DNA from: Phycisphaerales bacterium
GTDB lineage: Bacteria; Planctomycetota; Phycisphaerae; Phycisphaerales; UBA1924
DNA length: 64,000 bases
Assembly: GCA_029260555.1 (NCBI GenBank)
Contig: JAJDCZ010000003.1
Span: forward strand, 152,486 to 216,485
Reading direction: 5' to 3'
The position numbers and the translations under genes were made by a program. Every line of letters begins with the position of its first letter. Within the stretch, counting starts at the first letter, position 1. Positions 8,262 through 17,649 of the stretch are shown piece after piece. The notes under the pieces were generated by a model, which had not been told where the DNA came from, ran no database searches, and saw only the letters and a list, made by a program, of their open reading frames with translations.

Positions 8262-11200
8262 AGTATTTGGCTTGGGGATGGTGGACGATGATGGCACTGG
8301 TGGACTGCTCCGGGTCGATCTGCCAGTTTTCGGTGAGATTACAGCCGATGCGCTGGGGTTCAAGCAACGCGAAGAGTTTTTCCTGGTCGGCCATGTTTGG
8401 GCAGGCGGGGTAACCAAAGCTGTATCGGCTGCCTTGGTAGTTCTGGGTGAAGAGCTTTCGGATCTCGCTGTGGTCATCGTCAGCAATGTTCAGTTCGGTG
8501 CGGATGTGTTTATGCCAGAACTCGGCGAGTGCTTCAGCACATTCGACACCGATGCCATGCATGTAGAGATAGTCAGCGTATTGATCAGACTCAAAGAGCG
8601 TCTTTGCGATCTGTGAGACTTTCTGGCCCACGGTAACGCAGTGGAGGGCGAGGACATCCATGGTGCCTGATTGCACGCTGTGGAAGAAGTCGCTGATGCA
8701 AAGGTTTTTACCTTTGGATTGTCTTGGGAACGAGAAGCGTTGAACTTCCAGATTCTGTTGATCGGGGTCATAGACGATCAGGTCGTTGCCATCACTCTGG
8801 CAGGGGAAATAGCCATAGACCACGCTGGGCGTAAGGATGTGCTCCTTGATGCAGCGTTGTTTGAGTTGATCAAACAGAGGCCGGACCGTGCTTTGGAGTT
8901 GCTCTTGATACTGCTCGTCGCTCATGGCTCCCTTGCGGAACTGCCATTGACCACGGAAAAGTGCGACTTCATTAATGAATGGATAGATCGAAGCCAGATC
9001 AATATCCTGAACCACACGCGAGCCCCAGAACGGTGGCGTAGGAACCCCACTCACGGGAGCAATGGTGCTTTGATTGGTCAGCGTGGCGGTGGTGGGGGTG
9101 CTGGTGGCATCCTTTTTGGATTTGGCGTTGTCAATAACTTGCTGGGCGTTTTTTCGTTTGGCCAGACGCTGGGTGATTTCATCGTGGATGACATCGGTTT
9201 GGCCTGAGGTGATGTGTTTCATGAGGCGCAGGCCTTCAAAGGCATCTTTGCCGTAGTAGCACTGGCCGTTGTAGATTGAGCGGAGGTGGTCTTCGCAGTA
9301 GTGTCTGCTCAGGGCTGCACCGCCGAGCATGACGGGGACATTGATATTCTGGTTGTTCAACTCGCGGAGATTGTCTTCCATGACGGTGACGCTTTTGACG
9401 AGCAGACCCGAGAGACCGATTGCCTGGGCATTGGTTTGTTTCCAGGCGTTGATGATGTCAGCGATGGGTTGTTTGATGCCGATGTTGTGGACGGTGTAGC
9501 CGTTGTTTGAGAGGATGATGTCGACGAGGTTTTTGCCGATGTCGTGGACATCGCCTTTGACGGTTGCCAGGACGATGGAGCCTTGGGTTTTGGACTGGGA
9601 TTTTTCCATGAGAGGCTCGAGCAATGCGACAGCCTGCTTCATGACTTCAGCACTCTGGAGGACAAAGGGGAGTTGCATTTGACCTGAGCCGAAGAGTTCG
9701 CCGACGATCTTCATGCCCGCCAGCAAGTGGTCGTTGATGATCTCCAGCGGGGGATATTTTTCCAGAGCATGGTCGATAGTTTCTTGCAAGCCTTGCTTTT
9801 CCCCATCGATGATGTGGGCTTGAAGTTTTTGCTCTAATGGAAGGTCAGCACTTCGTTGTGACGAGGTATCAGCCGAGGCGACATCCTTGAAAAGTTCAAT
9901 GAATGCGTTGAGCGGATCATACGAGGGATCGGTGATGCCTTGGGGAAGACCTGTGCCGCCGGAGGATTCGTGCCTGCGATCGTGGATGAGATCCAGAGCG
10001 GCGTTCCAGTGTTCATCTGCGATGCGATTGCGAGGCAGGATTTTGGATGAGTGAACAATGGCACTGGTTAATCCCGCAGCGACAAGTTCAGAGAGAAAGA
10101 CAGTATTGAGAATGACGCGCGACGCGGGTGACAAGCCAAATGAGATATTGGACAGGCCACAGATGATCTGTGAAGTCGGCAGCTCAGTTGCGAGAGTTTT
10201 GACAGCTTTGATAAGTTCGCTGGCAGATCGGCGGTCAGCTTCCATGCCTGTCGAGATGGGCAGAACGAGCAGATCAAAGAACAGATCCGCAGGCGACAAG
10301 CCATGATGCTCGGTGGCTCGCTTGAAGGCTCTTTGGGCGATCTGGACTTTTCGATCGTGGGTGCGCGCCATCGCATCGTTTTCGTCTTCATCGATGGACC
10401 CGATCACCAGTGCTGCGCCATACTTCATGGCTAGCGAGCACAGCTCATCGAACTTTTCGTTGCCATCTTCAAAGTTGGCAGAGTTGATGATGCACTTGCC
10501 CGCAGCGGTTTTCAAGCCAGCTTCGATGGTGCGGATCTGCGTTGAATCGAGCATCAAAGGCACATCGACCTGACGAACCAGATGATGGACGACAGTGTTC
10601 ATGTCTGCAGCATTGTCTCGCCCCGCATAATCTACATTAATATCAAGCACATGAGAATGCTCGCGGACCTGCTCGCGGGCAAGTGAGACGATGCCATCGA
10701 TGTCCTCAGCCTCGAGCAGGCGTTTGAACTTTCTGCTGCCTGAGGCATTGCAACGCTCGCCAACAATTAGGAATGAAGCGTCCTGGCGATATTCGGTTGG
10801 GGTATAGAGTGAGCTACACGATGCGGAAATGGGGGCGAAGTTGCGTTGTGTGGGTGTGTGTTCATGAATTTTTGTAGCCAGATTACGGATGTGCTCTGGG
10901 GTTGTGCCACAACAGCCGCCGACGATGTTGATGCTGAAATCTTTGACGAACTGAGCGACCTGTTCAGCAAAGGCTTCAGGGCCGAGGGGGTAGACGGTCT
11001 GGCCTTGGACCAGAGAAGGAAGCCCAGCATTTGGAAGCACGGACAACGCGCGATCCCAGTGTGTGCTGAGCAGGCGCAGATGGTCGTGCATTTCTGCAGG
11101 CCCAGTAGCACAGTTTAAACCCAGGGAAGCAATCGGGTATGAACTCAGCGCACAGATGGCTGCACTCACGCTGGTGCCCAGGAGCATGGTGCCGGTCTGC

Positions 11201-11790
11201 TCGATGGTGATTGAGACCATGATGGGTATGGTTTGTGGATCTTTGCCAGCATCTTCCAAGGCTGCAAGGCATGCGTTGATGGCACATTTGACCTGAAGCA
11301 GATCCTGACAGGTTTCAATGAGCAAGGCATCTGCTCCGCCTGCGATCAATCCTGAAGCCTGCACGCGATAGGACGCGAGCATGGCATCCCAGGTCGTATT
11401 GTTGAGCGTGATGAGCTTGGTGCCAGGTCCCATGGAACCGATCACGAATCGGGGGTGATCTGCGGTTGCGTATGTTTCGCATGCAGCTCGGGCGATCTGG
11501 GCTGCAGCCTTGTTCAGATCGAATGCCTGGTCTGAAAGATTAAAATCTTCGAGGACGAGCGGGTTTGAGCCAAACGAATCGGTTTCGACAGCATCTGCGC
11601 CCGCTTCGAGGAAAGATTCATGGATGGCCTGAACAACATCAGGCCGAGTGCTGACGAGAATGTCGGTGCAGTTCTCACAGCCCAGGTAATCCTTGTCAAT
11701 ATCCAGATCCCATGCATGAATCGATGTCCCCATGGCACCGTCAAAGACAAGCACACGATCATTCAGCGAGGAAAGCAGTTGGCTGGGCAT
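8251..11790 (-). CDS. metH: Cobalamin-dependent methionine synthase
   Basis: Transfers a methyl group from 5-methyltetrahydrofolate to homocysteine through methylcobalamin, in the cytosol. All four modules are present in 1179 residues. The homocysteine domain (about 1-310) carries the zinc ligands in 'LNCATGP' and 'GGCCGTTPEH'. The pterin domain starts near 'VGERCNASGSRKFKRLL'. The cobalamin cap and domain include the DxHxxG motif 'GDVHDIGKNLV' near residue 745. The C-terminal AdoMet activation domain contains 'RYSFGYPACPNM'. The start ATG is followed by 'FDGAMGTSIHAWDL', as expected. It is slightly shorter than E. coli MetH (1227) but complete. Confidence 0.97.
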   Translation of the reverse strand: MPSQLLSSLNDRVLVFDGAMGTSIHAWDLDIDKDYLGCENCTDILVSTRPDVVQAIHESFLEAGADAVETDSFGSNPLVLEDFNLSDQAFDLNKAAAQIARAACETYATADHPRFVIGSMGPGTKLITLNNTTWDAMLASYRVQASGLIAGGADALLIETCQDLLQVKCAINACLAALEDAGKDPQTIPIMVSITIEQTGTMLLGTSVSAAICALSSYPIASLGLNCATGPAEMHDHLRLLSTHWDRALSVLPNAGLPSLVQGQTVYPLGPEAFAEQVAQFVKDFSINIVGGCCGTTPEHIRNLATKIHEHTPTQRNFAPISASCSSLYTPTEYRQDASFLIVGERCNASGSRKFKRLLEAEDIDGIVSLAREQVREHSHVLDINVDYAGRDNAADMNTVVHHLVRQVDVPLMLDSTQIRTIEAGLKTAAGKCIINSANFEDGNEKFDELCSLAMKYGAALVIGSIDEDENDAMARTHDRKVQIAQRAFKRATEHHGLSPADLFFDLLVLPISTGMEADRRSASELIKAVKTLATELPTSQIICGLSNISFGLSPASRVILNTVFLSELVAAGLTSAIVHSSKILPRNRIADEHWNAALDLIHDRRHESSGGTGLPQGITDPSYDPLNAFIELFKDVASADTSSQRSADLPLEQKLQAHIIDGEKQGLQETIDHALEKYPPLEIINDHLLAGMKIVGELFGSGQMQLPFVLQSAEVMKQAVALLEPLMEKSQSKTQGSIVLATVKGDVHDIGKNLVDIILSNNGYTVHNIGIKQPIADIINAWKQTNAQAIGLSGLLVKSVTVMEDNLRELNNQNINVPVMLGGAALSRHYCEDHLRSIYNGQCYYGKDAFEGLRLMKHITSGQTDVIHDEITQRLAKRKNAQQVIDNAKSKKDATSTPTTATLTNQSTIAPVSGVPTPPFWGSRVVQDIDLASIYPFINEVALFRGQWQFRKGAMSDEQYQEQLQSTVRPLFDQLKQRCIKEHILTPSVVYGYFPCQSDGNDLIVYDPDQQNLEVQRFSFPRQSKGKNLCISDFFHSVQSGTMDVLALHCVTVGQKVSQIAKTLFESDQYADYLYMHGIGVECAEALAEFWHKHIRTELNIADDDHSEIRKLFTQNYQGSRYSFGYPACPNMADQEKLFALLEPQRIGCNLTENWQIDPEQSTSAIIVHHPQAKYFSI

Positions 11791-11856
11791 CCGTCAAGTC
11801 TCCTGAGAGCGGATCATACTGAGCAAATATCAACTCGGCAGATCTTACTCCATCTA

Positions 11857-11870
11857 TTCATCCGGATGAA
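11857..11870. promoter_or_regulatory. 14-base perfect palindrome upstream of metH
   Basis: TTCATCCGGATGAA is a perfect palindrome about 70 bases upstream of the metH start codon. It could be an operator for a dimeric regulator. I recognise no known SAM, SAH or cobalamin riboswitch in the roughly 190 bases between metH and rpmE. Confidence 0.25.
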
Positions 11871-11891
11871 GCGATTTAGCATGGTCGGGCT

Positions 11892-11921
11892 AAAAAAAAG
11901 CCAGCGAAAAGAGCTGGCTTG
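11892..11921 (-). terminator. Rho-independent terminator of rpmE
   Basis: Read on the minus strand this is AGCCAGC, a 7-base loop, GCTGGCT, then a run of eight T. It lies about 60 bases past the rpmE stop and upstream of metH, so the two genes are probably separate transcription units. Confidence 0.8.
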
Positions 11922-11978
11922 TGTATTCGGGTTGGTAAATGTATGGAAATAGGGGGGAAGATGTGGAAGGGAAAGAGG

Positions 11979-12206
11979 TTATGAATTTTTTTTATTTTTG
12001 AAGTAATCGCCTTTGAACTTGCGCTGGAAGCGTTCGACGCGGCCTGCGGAGTCGACAAAGGTCTGCTTGCCAGTGAAGAAGGGATGAGAGCCTGACCAGA
12101 CTTCAACATGCATTTCAGGGACGGTAGCCCCACAGGTCATGACAACTTCGCCGTTGTAGAAGACCTTGCACTCGGGGTAATACTTGGGGTGTATATCGCT
12201 TTTCAT
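11979..12206 (-). CDS. rpmE: 50S ribosomal protein L31
   Basis: A 75-residue L31, a component of the large ribosomal subunit near the central protuberance. It begins '[15 protein letters not shown]' and contains the family signature '[20 protein letters not shown]'. The open frame extends further upstream, but the MKSDIHP start is the family start. The position equivalent to the CSKC zinc pair reads WSGS, so the zinc ribbon is at least partly lost although two other cysteines remain. The gene lies next to its own terminator and divergent from the tRNA-Asn. Confidence 0.95.
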   Translation of the reverse strand: MKSDIHPKYYPECKVFYNGEVVMTCGATVPEMHVEVWSGSHPFFTGKQTFVDSAGRVERFQRKFKGDYFKNKKNS

Positions 12207-12421
12207 CACCGGACTCCACGGATTGGCTGAGCATCGCAGGCACAGGGCATTATCTGAGCACATTGATGCGGGCTTTGGACAAGAAGTGTAGGCAAGAGTT
12301 GGTCGCATGCAAGCCGATCGCTTGACCGATCTCATTGTCAGGCTAAAGATGGCCTGTCCACATTACCCCAGTCCATGGCTGATAGAGCCTGCATGCGTGC
12401 TGGAGTGGATGACAAACCGAT

Positions 12422-12494
<73 letters not shown>

Positions 12495-12501
12495 CTTCCA
12501 G

Positions 12502-12527
12502 CCGCCACGGGAAACCGTGGCGGTTTT
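12502..12527 (+). terminator. Terminator downstream of tRNA-Asn
   Basis: CCGCCACGG, loop GAAA, CCGTGGCGG and then TTTT: a perfect 9-base-pair stem with a T run. It ends transcription of tRNA-Asn at the left edge of the island. The hairpin at the right edge (56,838) has a different, imperfect stem, so one of the two came in with the element. Confidence 0.85.
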
Positions 12528-12589
12528 GCTTGACGGGTGGGGTGGATTCGCGGGCCGCGAGTCGATCGCGTAAACCCCGACGAAACCGG

Positions 12590-12800
12590 GCTCTACGAGC
12601 GTTGTGCCTGGCTGGCCGACTCTCGGTTGCGGCGGCCCCATCGGGCGCTCGACCAGAACCCCGGAGGTTCCGGTCGGGCTCTCGGCCGAACCTCTCAAAC
12701 TCTCTAGGACTCTCGGTTGACGCCACCGCTGATTTGACGCGGGGTTGCGATCGGGGGTGGACGGGACCGGGACCGTCTCGAACAAGACACAAAGGCCGAT
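12590..12800. repeat. CTCTCG-rich degenerate non-coding repeat, copy 1
   Basis: This lies in the gap between the tRNA and the HNH gene. It contains repeated ACTCTCGG, GGGCTCTCGG and GGTTCCGGTCGG motifs, followed by 'GACGCGGGGTTGCGATCGGG' and 'GGGACCGTCTCGAA'. The second part reappears in similar form near 13,850 (GACGCGGGGTACCGATCGGG, then GGGACCGACTCGAA). Related sequence is at 54,650-54,860 and 63,110-63,300. The open frames here look like shadows of low-complexity GC-rich DNA, not genes. Confidence 0.5.
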
Positions 12801-12863
12801 CTTCAATCAGCCCACCAACGGGCTGGTCTGAAACAGCGACTGGCAATCGATAGAGTTGGTTCG

Positions 12864-13775
12864 ATGGCGTCACCACCCAGCAACCCGGCACCGAACAAGC
12901 CATTGAGGCTTCGAAATGCCACATGCATCTATTGTGGGGCCGCTTTTGGTCAGGAGATTCGGCGCACGAAGGAACATGTGATTGCACGCAAGTTCGTGCC
13001 AGGTGTCGACTTCGACAACCAATGGAATCTGATTGCTTGGGCGTGCCAGCAGTGCAACAACAAGAAGTCAGGTCTTGAAGATGATCTGGCCGCTCTTACA
13101 ATGCAGGCAGATGCGGTCGGGCGTTTCGCCGTCGATGATCCACGGCTGGCGGAGCACGCGAAGCGAAAGGGCCAAGGTTCGAAGAGCCGGCGAACGAACA
13201 AACTCGTCGTTGACAGTCGCGAGGACTTTGCTCTCAAGGGAGAGTTGATGCCCGGCATCTCAGTTGAGTTCGGGCTAATCTCATCGCCACAGGTTGACTG
13301 CGATCGCGCGTTCGCGCTCGCTCGATTTCACATCCAAGGCTTCTTCTATCTGATCACCTATGACAGGGAGGCCAAACAAGGGCACTTTTGGCCTGGCCAG
13401 TTCGGTCCAGTTGCCCTCGTCCCGAAATCGGACTGGGGGAATTCCCAGATGCGAAGCTTTCAAGATCTGATTTGCGAATGGGAACATCGCGTTTACGGGA
13501 TTGCGGCCGATGAGTTCTTCAAGGTAGTGATCCGGCGAGGTCCGGATGAACCGCCAGTATGGGCATGGGCCCTTGAATGGAACGCAAATTTTCGGTTGAT
13601 CGGGTTCTTTGGAGATCCGGAGGCCATGCGGGTGGCATACTCAGAGTTGCCCACCATGCGCAAACGCATTGTCGAACAGACAGAGGAATACACAACATTT
13701 ATGCGCCAAGAACTGACCATCCAACCGAACCAAGACCGGTTGTTTGACCTGCCGGCGAAAGACCGCGAGCGTTGA
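12864..13775 (+). CDS. HNH endonuclease-domain protein
   Basis: A 303-residue protein whose N-terminal part is an HNH nuclease: CIYCGAAF, then 'TKEHVIARKFVPG' with the catalytic histidine, then 'NLIAWACQQCNNKKSGLED' (residues about 15-75), giving the paired zinc cysteines of the HNH fold. Residues 100-300 are of unknown fold and rich in aromatic residues; they may recognise the target. It is the first gene inside the island and has no partner in operon spacing. A role in defence or in element biology is inference from its position. Confidence 0.75.
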   Translation: MASPPSNPAPNKPLRLRNATCIYCGAAFGQEIRRTKEHVIARKFVPGVDFDNQWNLIAWACQQCNNKKSGLEDDLAALTMQADAVGRFAVDDPRLAEHAKRKGQGSKSRRTNKLVVDSREDFALKGELMPGISVEFGLISSPQVDCDRAFALARFHIQGFFYLITYDREAKQGHFWPGQFGPVALVPKSDWGNSQMRSFQDLICEWEHRVYGIAADEFFKVVIRRGPDEPPVWAWALEWNANFRLIGFFGDPEAMRVAYSELPTMRKRIVEQTEEYTTFMRQELTIQPNQDRLFDLPAKDRER

Positions 13776-13902
13776 CCCATTCTTGGCCGCCTCATCTCAG
13801 GATTGAACAGATAGATGAGTTTCGTCTCCGCAGAGTCGTGAAAATGGCTAGACGCGGGGTACCGATCGGGGGTGGGTTCGCAGGGACCGACTCGAAGCAT
13901 GA

Positions 13903-15039
13903 TTAATCGTCGATTCCGTGTCCCATCCGTCCTTCACAGTTCATGCAACCCATAAGAAACGAGTCCTCAGATTCACCGGTGACGAGTTCGCCGCACCACT
14001 CGCACGACGACACCTCACGGGCACCGAAGTCCTGGAGGCAATTGAAGCAGATGTAGCGGTCAGCATCCTCGAGAAACACAACAGTTCCGCCCATCGCCTC
14101 ATAGGACTGGCAATCTGAGCAGAATGCGCGCGAGCGATCCTCGGGATCACCGGGGTGTACGCTGGGTTCGAGACGGCTGATGATCTCGTCGATCGAGATG
14201 TACTTTTCGCAATCGGTGCAGTTTCCACAACCACCATCTGATACGACAATCTTGCCTTCACAGTCGTCGCATGGGCATGGGAACCGGTAAGCTCGATCTT
14301 CTCTCCGACAAACAAGACACCGGGATCTCGTCATGCCTGGAAATATCTCCGTATCCTGATTGCCCATGAACCCACATGCCGAGCATTCAGTGATCTTCTT
14401 GCCTTGAGCCTTCAGCTTCTCAATTTCCGGCTTAAGTCGATCAAATCGTGCCGTCAGGTATGGACGCAGTTCTCGCATCCGGCTGTCAAGCCACTCGATC
14501 TTCCCGCGAGAGTCGTCGAAGTACTGCCTCCACCGCTGCGTTAGCAATGCATGGAGTTCGAACCAAGCAACACATTGTTCCATGACGATCTCAATGATTT
14601 CATCGGGAGTCTTCTCGAATAGTTCGCTGCCTTGCTCGGAACTTGGAATCATGCCGGTGGATGGTTGGCCGGCAAGCTCGGCGGCATGAAAGTGGATGAC
14701 GCGGTTGCGCCGTTTCCGTATGGGCTCGAATGCTCGCTGAGCAGTCGTGATATCGTCACCCGCGATTGATCTCAGCCGAGTAGCTGCCTGTTTCAGTGTG
14801 ACCGAGTGAAAGTCACCCTTCTCAAAGGCAGCGAGGTCAGCCTTGCCCGGATCGGATACGACGAGTGACCAGTGTTCATGGAGCAAGCGGGCCTTCACGA
14901 AGAGCTCCACTGCCTGATAGAAGAATACGGCAGAGAACCTGAGATTCCCTTTCAACATCTCCACGACAGATCGATCGAGAAACTCGATAGCATTCGAGAC
15001 TACTTCGTCGAAGTGTCGTGGATTTGTTCGAGCAGTCAT
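13903..15039 (-). CDS. HEPN-like domain protein with C-terminal zinc-ribbon array
   Basis: A 378-residue protein. Residues 1-130 form a helical domain with 'FYQAVELFVKARLL' and, at 111-116, RNRVIH, which fits the RX4-6H motif of HEPN ribonucleases and related non-catalytic HEPN proteins. A basic linker follows, then several cysteine pairs from about residue 215 to the end (CSACG, CLVC, CPCDDC, CGNCTDC, CSDC, CFNC, CEWCG, CMNC), suggesting four or more zinc ribbons. It is transcribed towards the HNH gene, with 127 bases between the two stop codons. RNA cleavage is possible from the motif but not shown. Confidence 0.6.
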   Translation of the reverse strand: MTARTNPRHFDEVVSNAIEFLDRSVVEMLKGNLRFSAVFFYQAVELFVKARLLHEHWSLVVSDPGKADLAAFEKGDFHSVTLKQAATRLRSIAGDDITTAQRAFEPIRKRRNRVIHFHAAELAGQPSTGMIPSSEQGSELFEKTPDEIIEIVMEQCVAWFELHALLTQRWRQYFDDSRGKIEWLDSRMRELRPYLTARFDRLKPEIEKLKAQGKKITECSACGFMGNQDTEIFPGMTRSRCLVCRREDRAYRFPCPCDDCEGKIVVSDGGCGNCTDCEKYISIDEIISRLEPSVHPGDPEDRSRAFCSDCQSYEAMGGTVVFLEDADRYICFNCLQDFGAREVSSCEWCGELVTGESEDSFLMGCMNCEGRMGHGIDD

Positions 15040-15237
15040 TGGCTTTGCAGATATCGCTTTCTCACAGAATCAATGAATGATACCACTGTGTCCCTTCAAA
15101 CGACTGGTTGACACTAGGTTTCAATCGGGGTCCGCCACGATCGAAACCGTTTGCGTAGATGAAAGTGATGCCCCGGCACAGGACGACATGGACCAATCTA
15201 AGGACCATAACGCGGCACTTTCAACAGGAATGCACAC

Positions 15238-15456
15238 ATGACGATCGACCACGACGAGTCGGGCGGGCGCGATGATCTTGCGCCGATCGAGCGGTTGAAC
15301 CACATCTCGGCGATCCTGGCCAGTGGTATCCACCGCAGGGTTGAGGACATAGGGCGTTCGGGCGGGGTTGCTCCATGCTCAAAAAGAGGGACCGATGGAC
15401 TTGAACTTGGCGAGCCGGTTGGCCTTGATCGTCCGATCCCCCACCCCCTCGGTTGA
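15238..15456 (+). CDS. Small protein preceding the recombinase cassette
   Basis: A 72-residue hypothetical protein starting behind CAGGAATGCACAC. The central 'LNHISAILASGIHRRVEDI' looks like a short helix. Comparable short ORFs precede DUF2924 and serine recombinase genes in other bacteria, and only 18 bases separate it from the next gene. No function is known. Confidence 0.5.
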   Translation: MTIDHDESGGRDDLAPIERLNHISAILASGIHRRVEDIGRSGGVAPCSKRGTDGLELGEPVGLDRPIPHPLG

Positions 15457-15474
15457 CGAGGCTCGAACCGGAGA

Positions 15475-15990
15475 GTGCCAATGCAGGAATCCATCGCCAC
15501 CACCATGCAAGCCCTGAGGCAGATGACGGTCCCGCAGCTGAAGCGGCGGTACGCCGAGGTGTTCGGTGAGCCGACGCGGGTGAGCCATAAACAGTACCTG
15601 ATCAAGAGGATTCTCTGGCGGATGCAGGCGTTGGAGGAGGGTGATCTGTCCGAGCGGGCTCGGCGGCGGGCGGTCGAGTTGGCCAACGACGCGGAAATCC
15701 GGCTGACAGCCCCGCGTGCGCCGGTGCCCGGAGCGGGGCCGGTGGTGACGGCGGCGTTCGAAAACGGGCGGGCCGCTTCGTTTCCCAAGCCGGGGGCGGT
15801 GCTGAGGCGGGCGTACAAAGGGCGGGTCATCGTGGTTCAGGTGTTGCCGCGGGGGTTCGAGTATGAGGGCGAAGTGTATCGGTCGCTGACGGCCATCGCC
15901 CAGCATGTGACCGGGGCACACTGGAACGGGGTGAACTTCTTCGGTTTGCCGTCGGCCCGTCGCAAGAAAAAAGTGGGGATTAGGACATGA
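15475..15990 (+). CDS. DUF2924 domain protein
   Basis: A 171-residue DUF2924 protein, a family found almost always directly upstream of a resolvase-type serine recombinase and presumed to assist it. Signature segments are 'LKRRYAEVFGEPTRVSHKQY' near residue 20, a GA/P-rich linker, and a C-terminal 'GFEYEGEVYRSLTAIAQHVT' with 'WNGVNFFGL', which resembles small DNA-binding modules. Its stop overlaps the recombinase ATG (ATGA), so the two are translationally coupled. Confidence 0.85.
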   Translation: MPMQESIATTMQALRQMTVPQLKRRYAEVFGEPTRVSHKQYLIKRILWRMQALEEGDLSERARRRAVELANDAEIRLTAPRAPVPGAGPVVTAAFENGRAASFPKPGAVLRRAYKGRVIVVQVLPRGFEYEGEVYRSLTAIAQHVTGAHWNGVNFFGLPSARRKKKVGIRT

Positions 15991-17549
15991 GTAAGCGGAA
16001 GCCGTCAACGAGTGTGCCGGCCGTGCGGTGTGCGATCTACACCCGCAAAAGTACATCGGAAGGGCTCGAGCAGGAGTTCAACACGCTCGATGCCCAGCGA
16101 GACAGCGCAGAGGCCTACATCGCCAGCCAGAAGGGGGAGGGCATGGTGTGCCTGTCCGACCGGTACGACGACGGCGGGTTCACCGGCGGCAATATGGAAC
16201 GACCAGCTCTCAAGCGGATGATGGACGACATTGAAGCGGGGAAAGTAGACTGCGTGGTGGTCTACAAGGTGGATCGCATGAGCCGATCGTTGATGGATTT
16301 TGCACGGATGATGGTAACCTTCGAGCAAAAGAAGGTTTCATTCGTCTCGGTAACGCAGCAGTTCAATACGACGCAATCGATGGGGCGACTGACGCTCAAC
16401 ATCCTGCTGTCGTTCGCCCAGTTCGAGCGAGAGATCATCTCGGAGCGGACACGCGACAAGATCGCAGCTTCGCGCCGCAAAGGTAAATGGATGGGCGGGC
16501 GGACCGTGCTCGGGTTCGATGTTGATTCGGCCACCAAGAAACTGCTCGTCAACCAGTCCGAGGCCGAGCGGGTCCGCGCGATGTTCCGGCTCTACCTTGA
16601 GAAACGATCCCTATTGGCGGTAGCCCGCGAGCTCAACGGGCGGAGTGAGCGGACCAAGGTTGGACGCACGAAGAAGGGCAAGACTTACGGCGGGCGTGAA
16701 TGGGACAAGCCCACCGTGCTCAGGACGCTGTCCAATGTGCTCTACCGGGGCCGCGTGCCATACAAGACGGAGACCTTTCCCGGCGAGCACGAGGCGATCG
16801 TCAGCGATGCACTTTGGCTGAAGGTCCACGAGTTGCTGCGATCCAACGGGCGGAGCGGCGGGATGTTCGTGCGGAACAAGTATGGGGCGCTGCTCAAGGG
16901 GCTGATCCATTGCGGGCCGTGCGGGTCGGCGATGGGACACACGACGACGAACAAGGGCAACCGCGTCTATCGGTACTATGTCTGCTACAAGGCCCAGAAG
17001 CAGGGCTGGGACGCGTGCCCGAACGGATCACTGCCCGCTAAACAGATTGAATCGTTCGTCGTCGAGCAGATCAAGCGGATCGGGCAGGACCCGGCGCTGC
17101 GGTCGCTGACGCTGGCCAAGTGCCGCGAGCAGGCGGAGGCGTTGCAGGCAGCGGTGGAGGGTGAACTGGCGGGTATTGAGCGGGACCTGGTCCGCCTGAA
17201 TCGGGAACTGGCGACCACGGCGGGAGACGCGGCCGACAACGCCCATGCGGCGGCCCGGCTGGCGGACCTGCACGAGAAGGTACGGGCCGCCGAGAAACAG
17301 GCGGGGGTGCTACGGGGTCGGATCGAAGAAGCCGAGGCGGAGCTGATCACTAAGGATGAGGTGGACGCAGCGCTGGGCGAGTTCGACAGCGTCTGGTCGC
17401 GGCTGTCGCCCAAGGAGCAGACCCGGCTGATCAGGATGCTGATCCAGCGTGTGGACTACGACGCGACGAAGGGGTCCGTCTCGATCACCTTCCACCCGCT
17501 TGGATTGCGGTCGATCGGGCAGCAGGCGTGCGAGGGGGCGGCGGCATGA
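15987..17549 (+). CDS. Large serine recombinase
   Basis: A 520-residue site-specific recombinase of the resolvase/invertase superfamily. The catalytic domain (about 12-155) has Ser22 in YTRKS, 'DRYDDGGFTGGN', 'YKVDRMSRSLMDFA' and 'FAQFEREIISERTRDKI'. A recombinase domain (about 170-280) follows, then a zinc ribbon ('LIHCGPCG' with later cysteines) and a coiled coil near 375-465. This is the only integrase-like gene in the island, but large serine recombinases rarely use tRNA genes as targets, so it may move a smaller nested element rather than the whole island. Confidence 0.92.
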   Translation: MSKRKPSTSVPAVRCAIYTRKSTSEGLEQEFNTLDAQRDSAEAYIASQKGEGMVCLSDRYDDGGFTGGNMERPALKRMMDDIEAGKVDCVVVYKVDRMSRSLMDFARMMVTFEQKKVSFVSVTQQFNTTQSMGRLTLNILLSFAQFEREIISERTRDKIAASRRKGKWMGGRTVLGFDVDSATKKLLVNQSEAERVRAMFRLYLEKRSLLAVARELNGRSERTKVGRTKKGKTYGGREWDKPTVLRTLSNVLYRGRVPYKTETFPGEHEAIVSDALWLKVHELLRSNGRSGGMFVRNKYGALLKGLIHCGPCGSAMGHTTTNKGNRVYRYYVCYKAQKQGWDACPNGSLPAKQIESFVVEQIKRIGQDPALRSLTLAKCREQAEALQAAVEGELAGIERDLVRLNRELATTAGDAADNAHAAARLADLHEKVRAAEKQAGVLRGRIEEAEAELITKDEVDAALGEFDSVWSRLSPKEQTRLIRMLIQRVDYDATKGSVSITFHPLGLRSIGQQACEGAAA

Positions 17550-17649
17550 AAAACGCTGTGAGGGGTTGCAAACGGCTATTGAGAGGAGACAGGACTGATT
17601 GGGAACCAAAAAATGGCGCTAAAGCGGCCATAGGTAGAGGGGCAACACA

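Noticed and set aside
11791..11891. Riboswitch upstream of metH
   Set aside because: No conserved SAM, SAH or cobalamin riboswitch core was recognisable, only a short palindrome.
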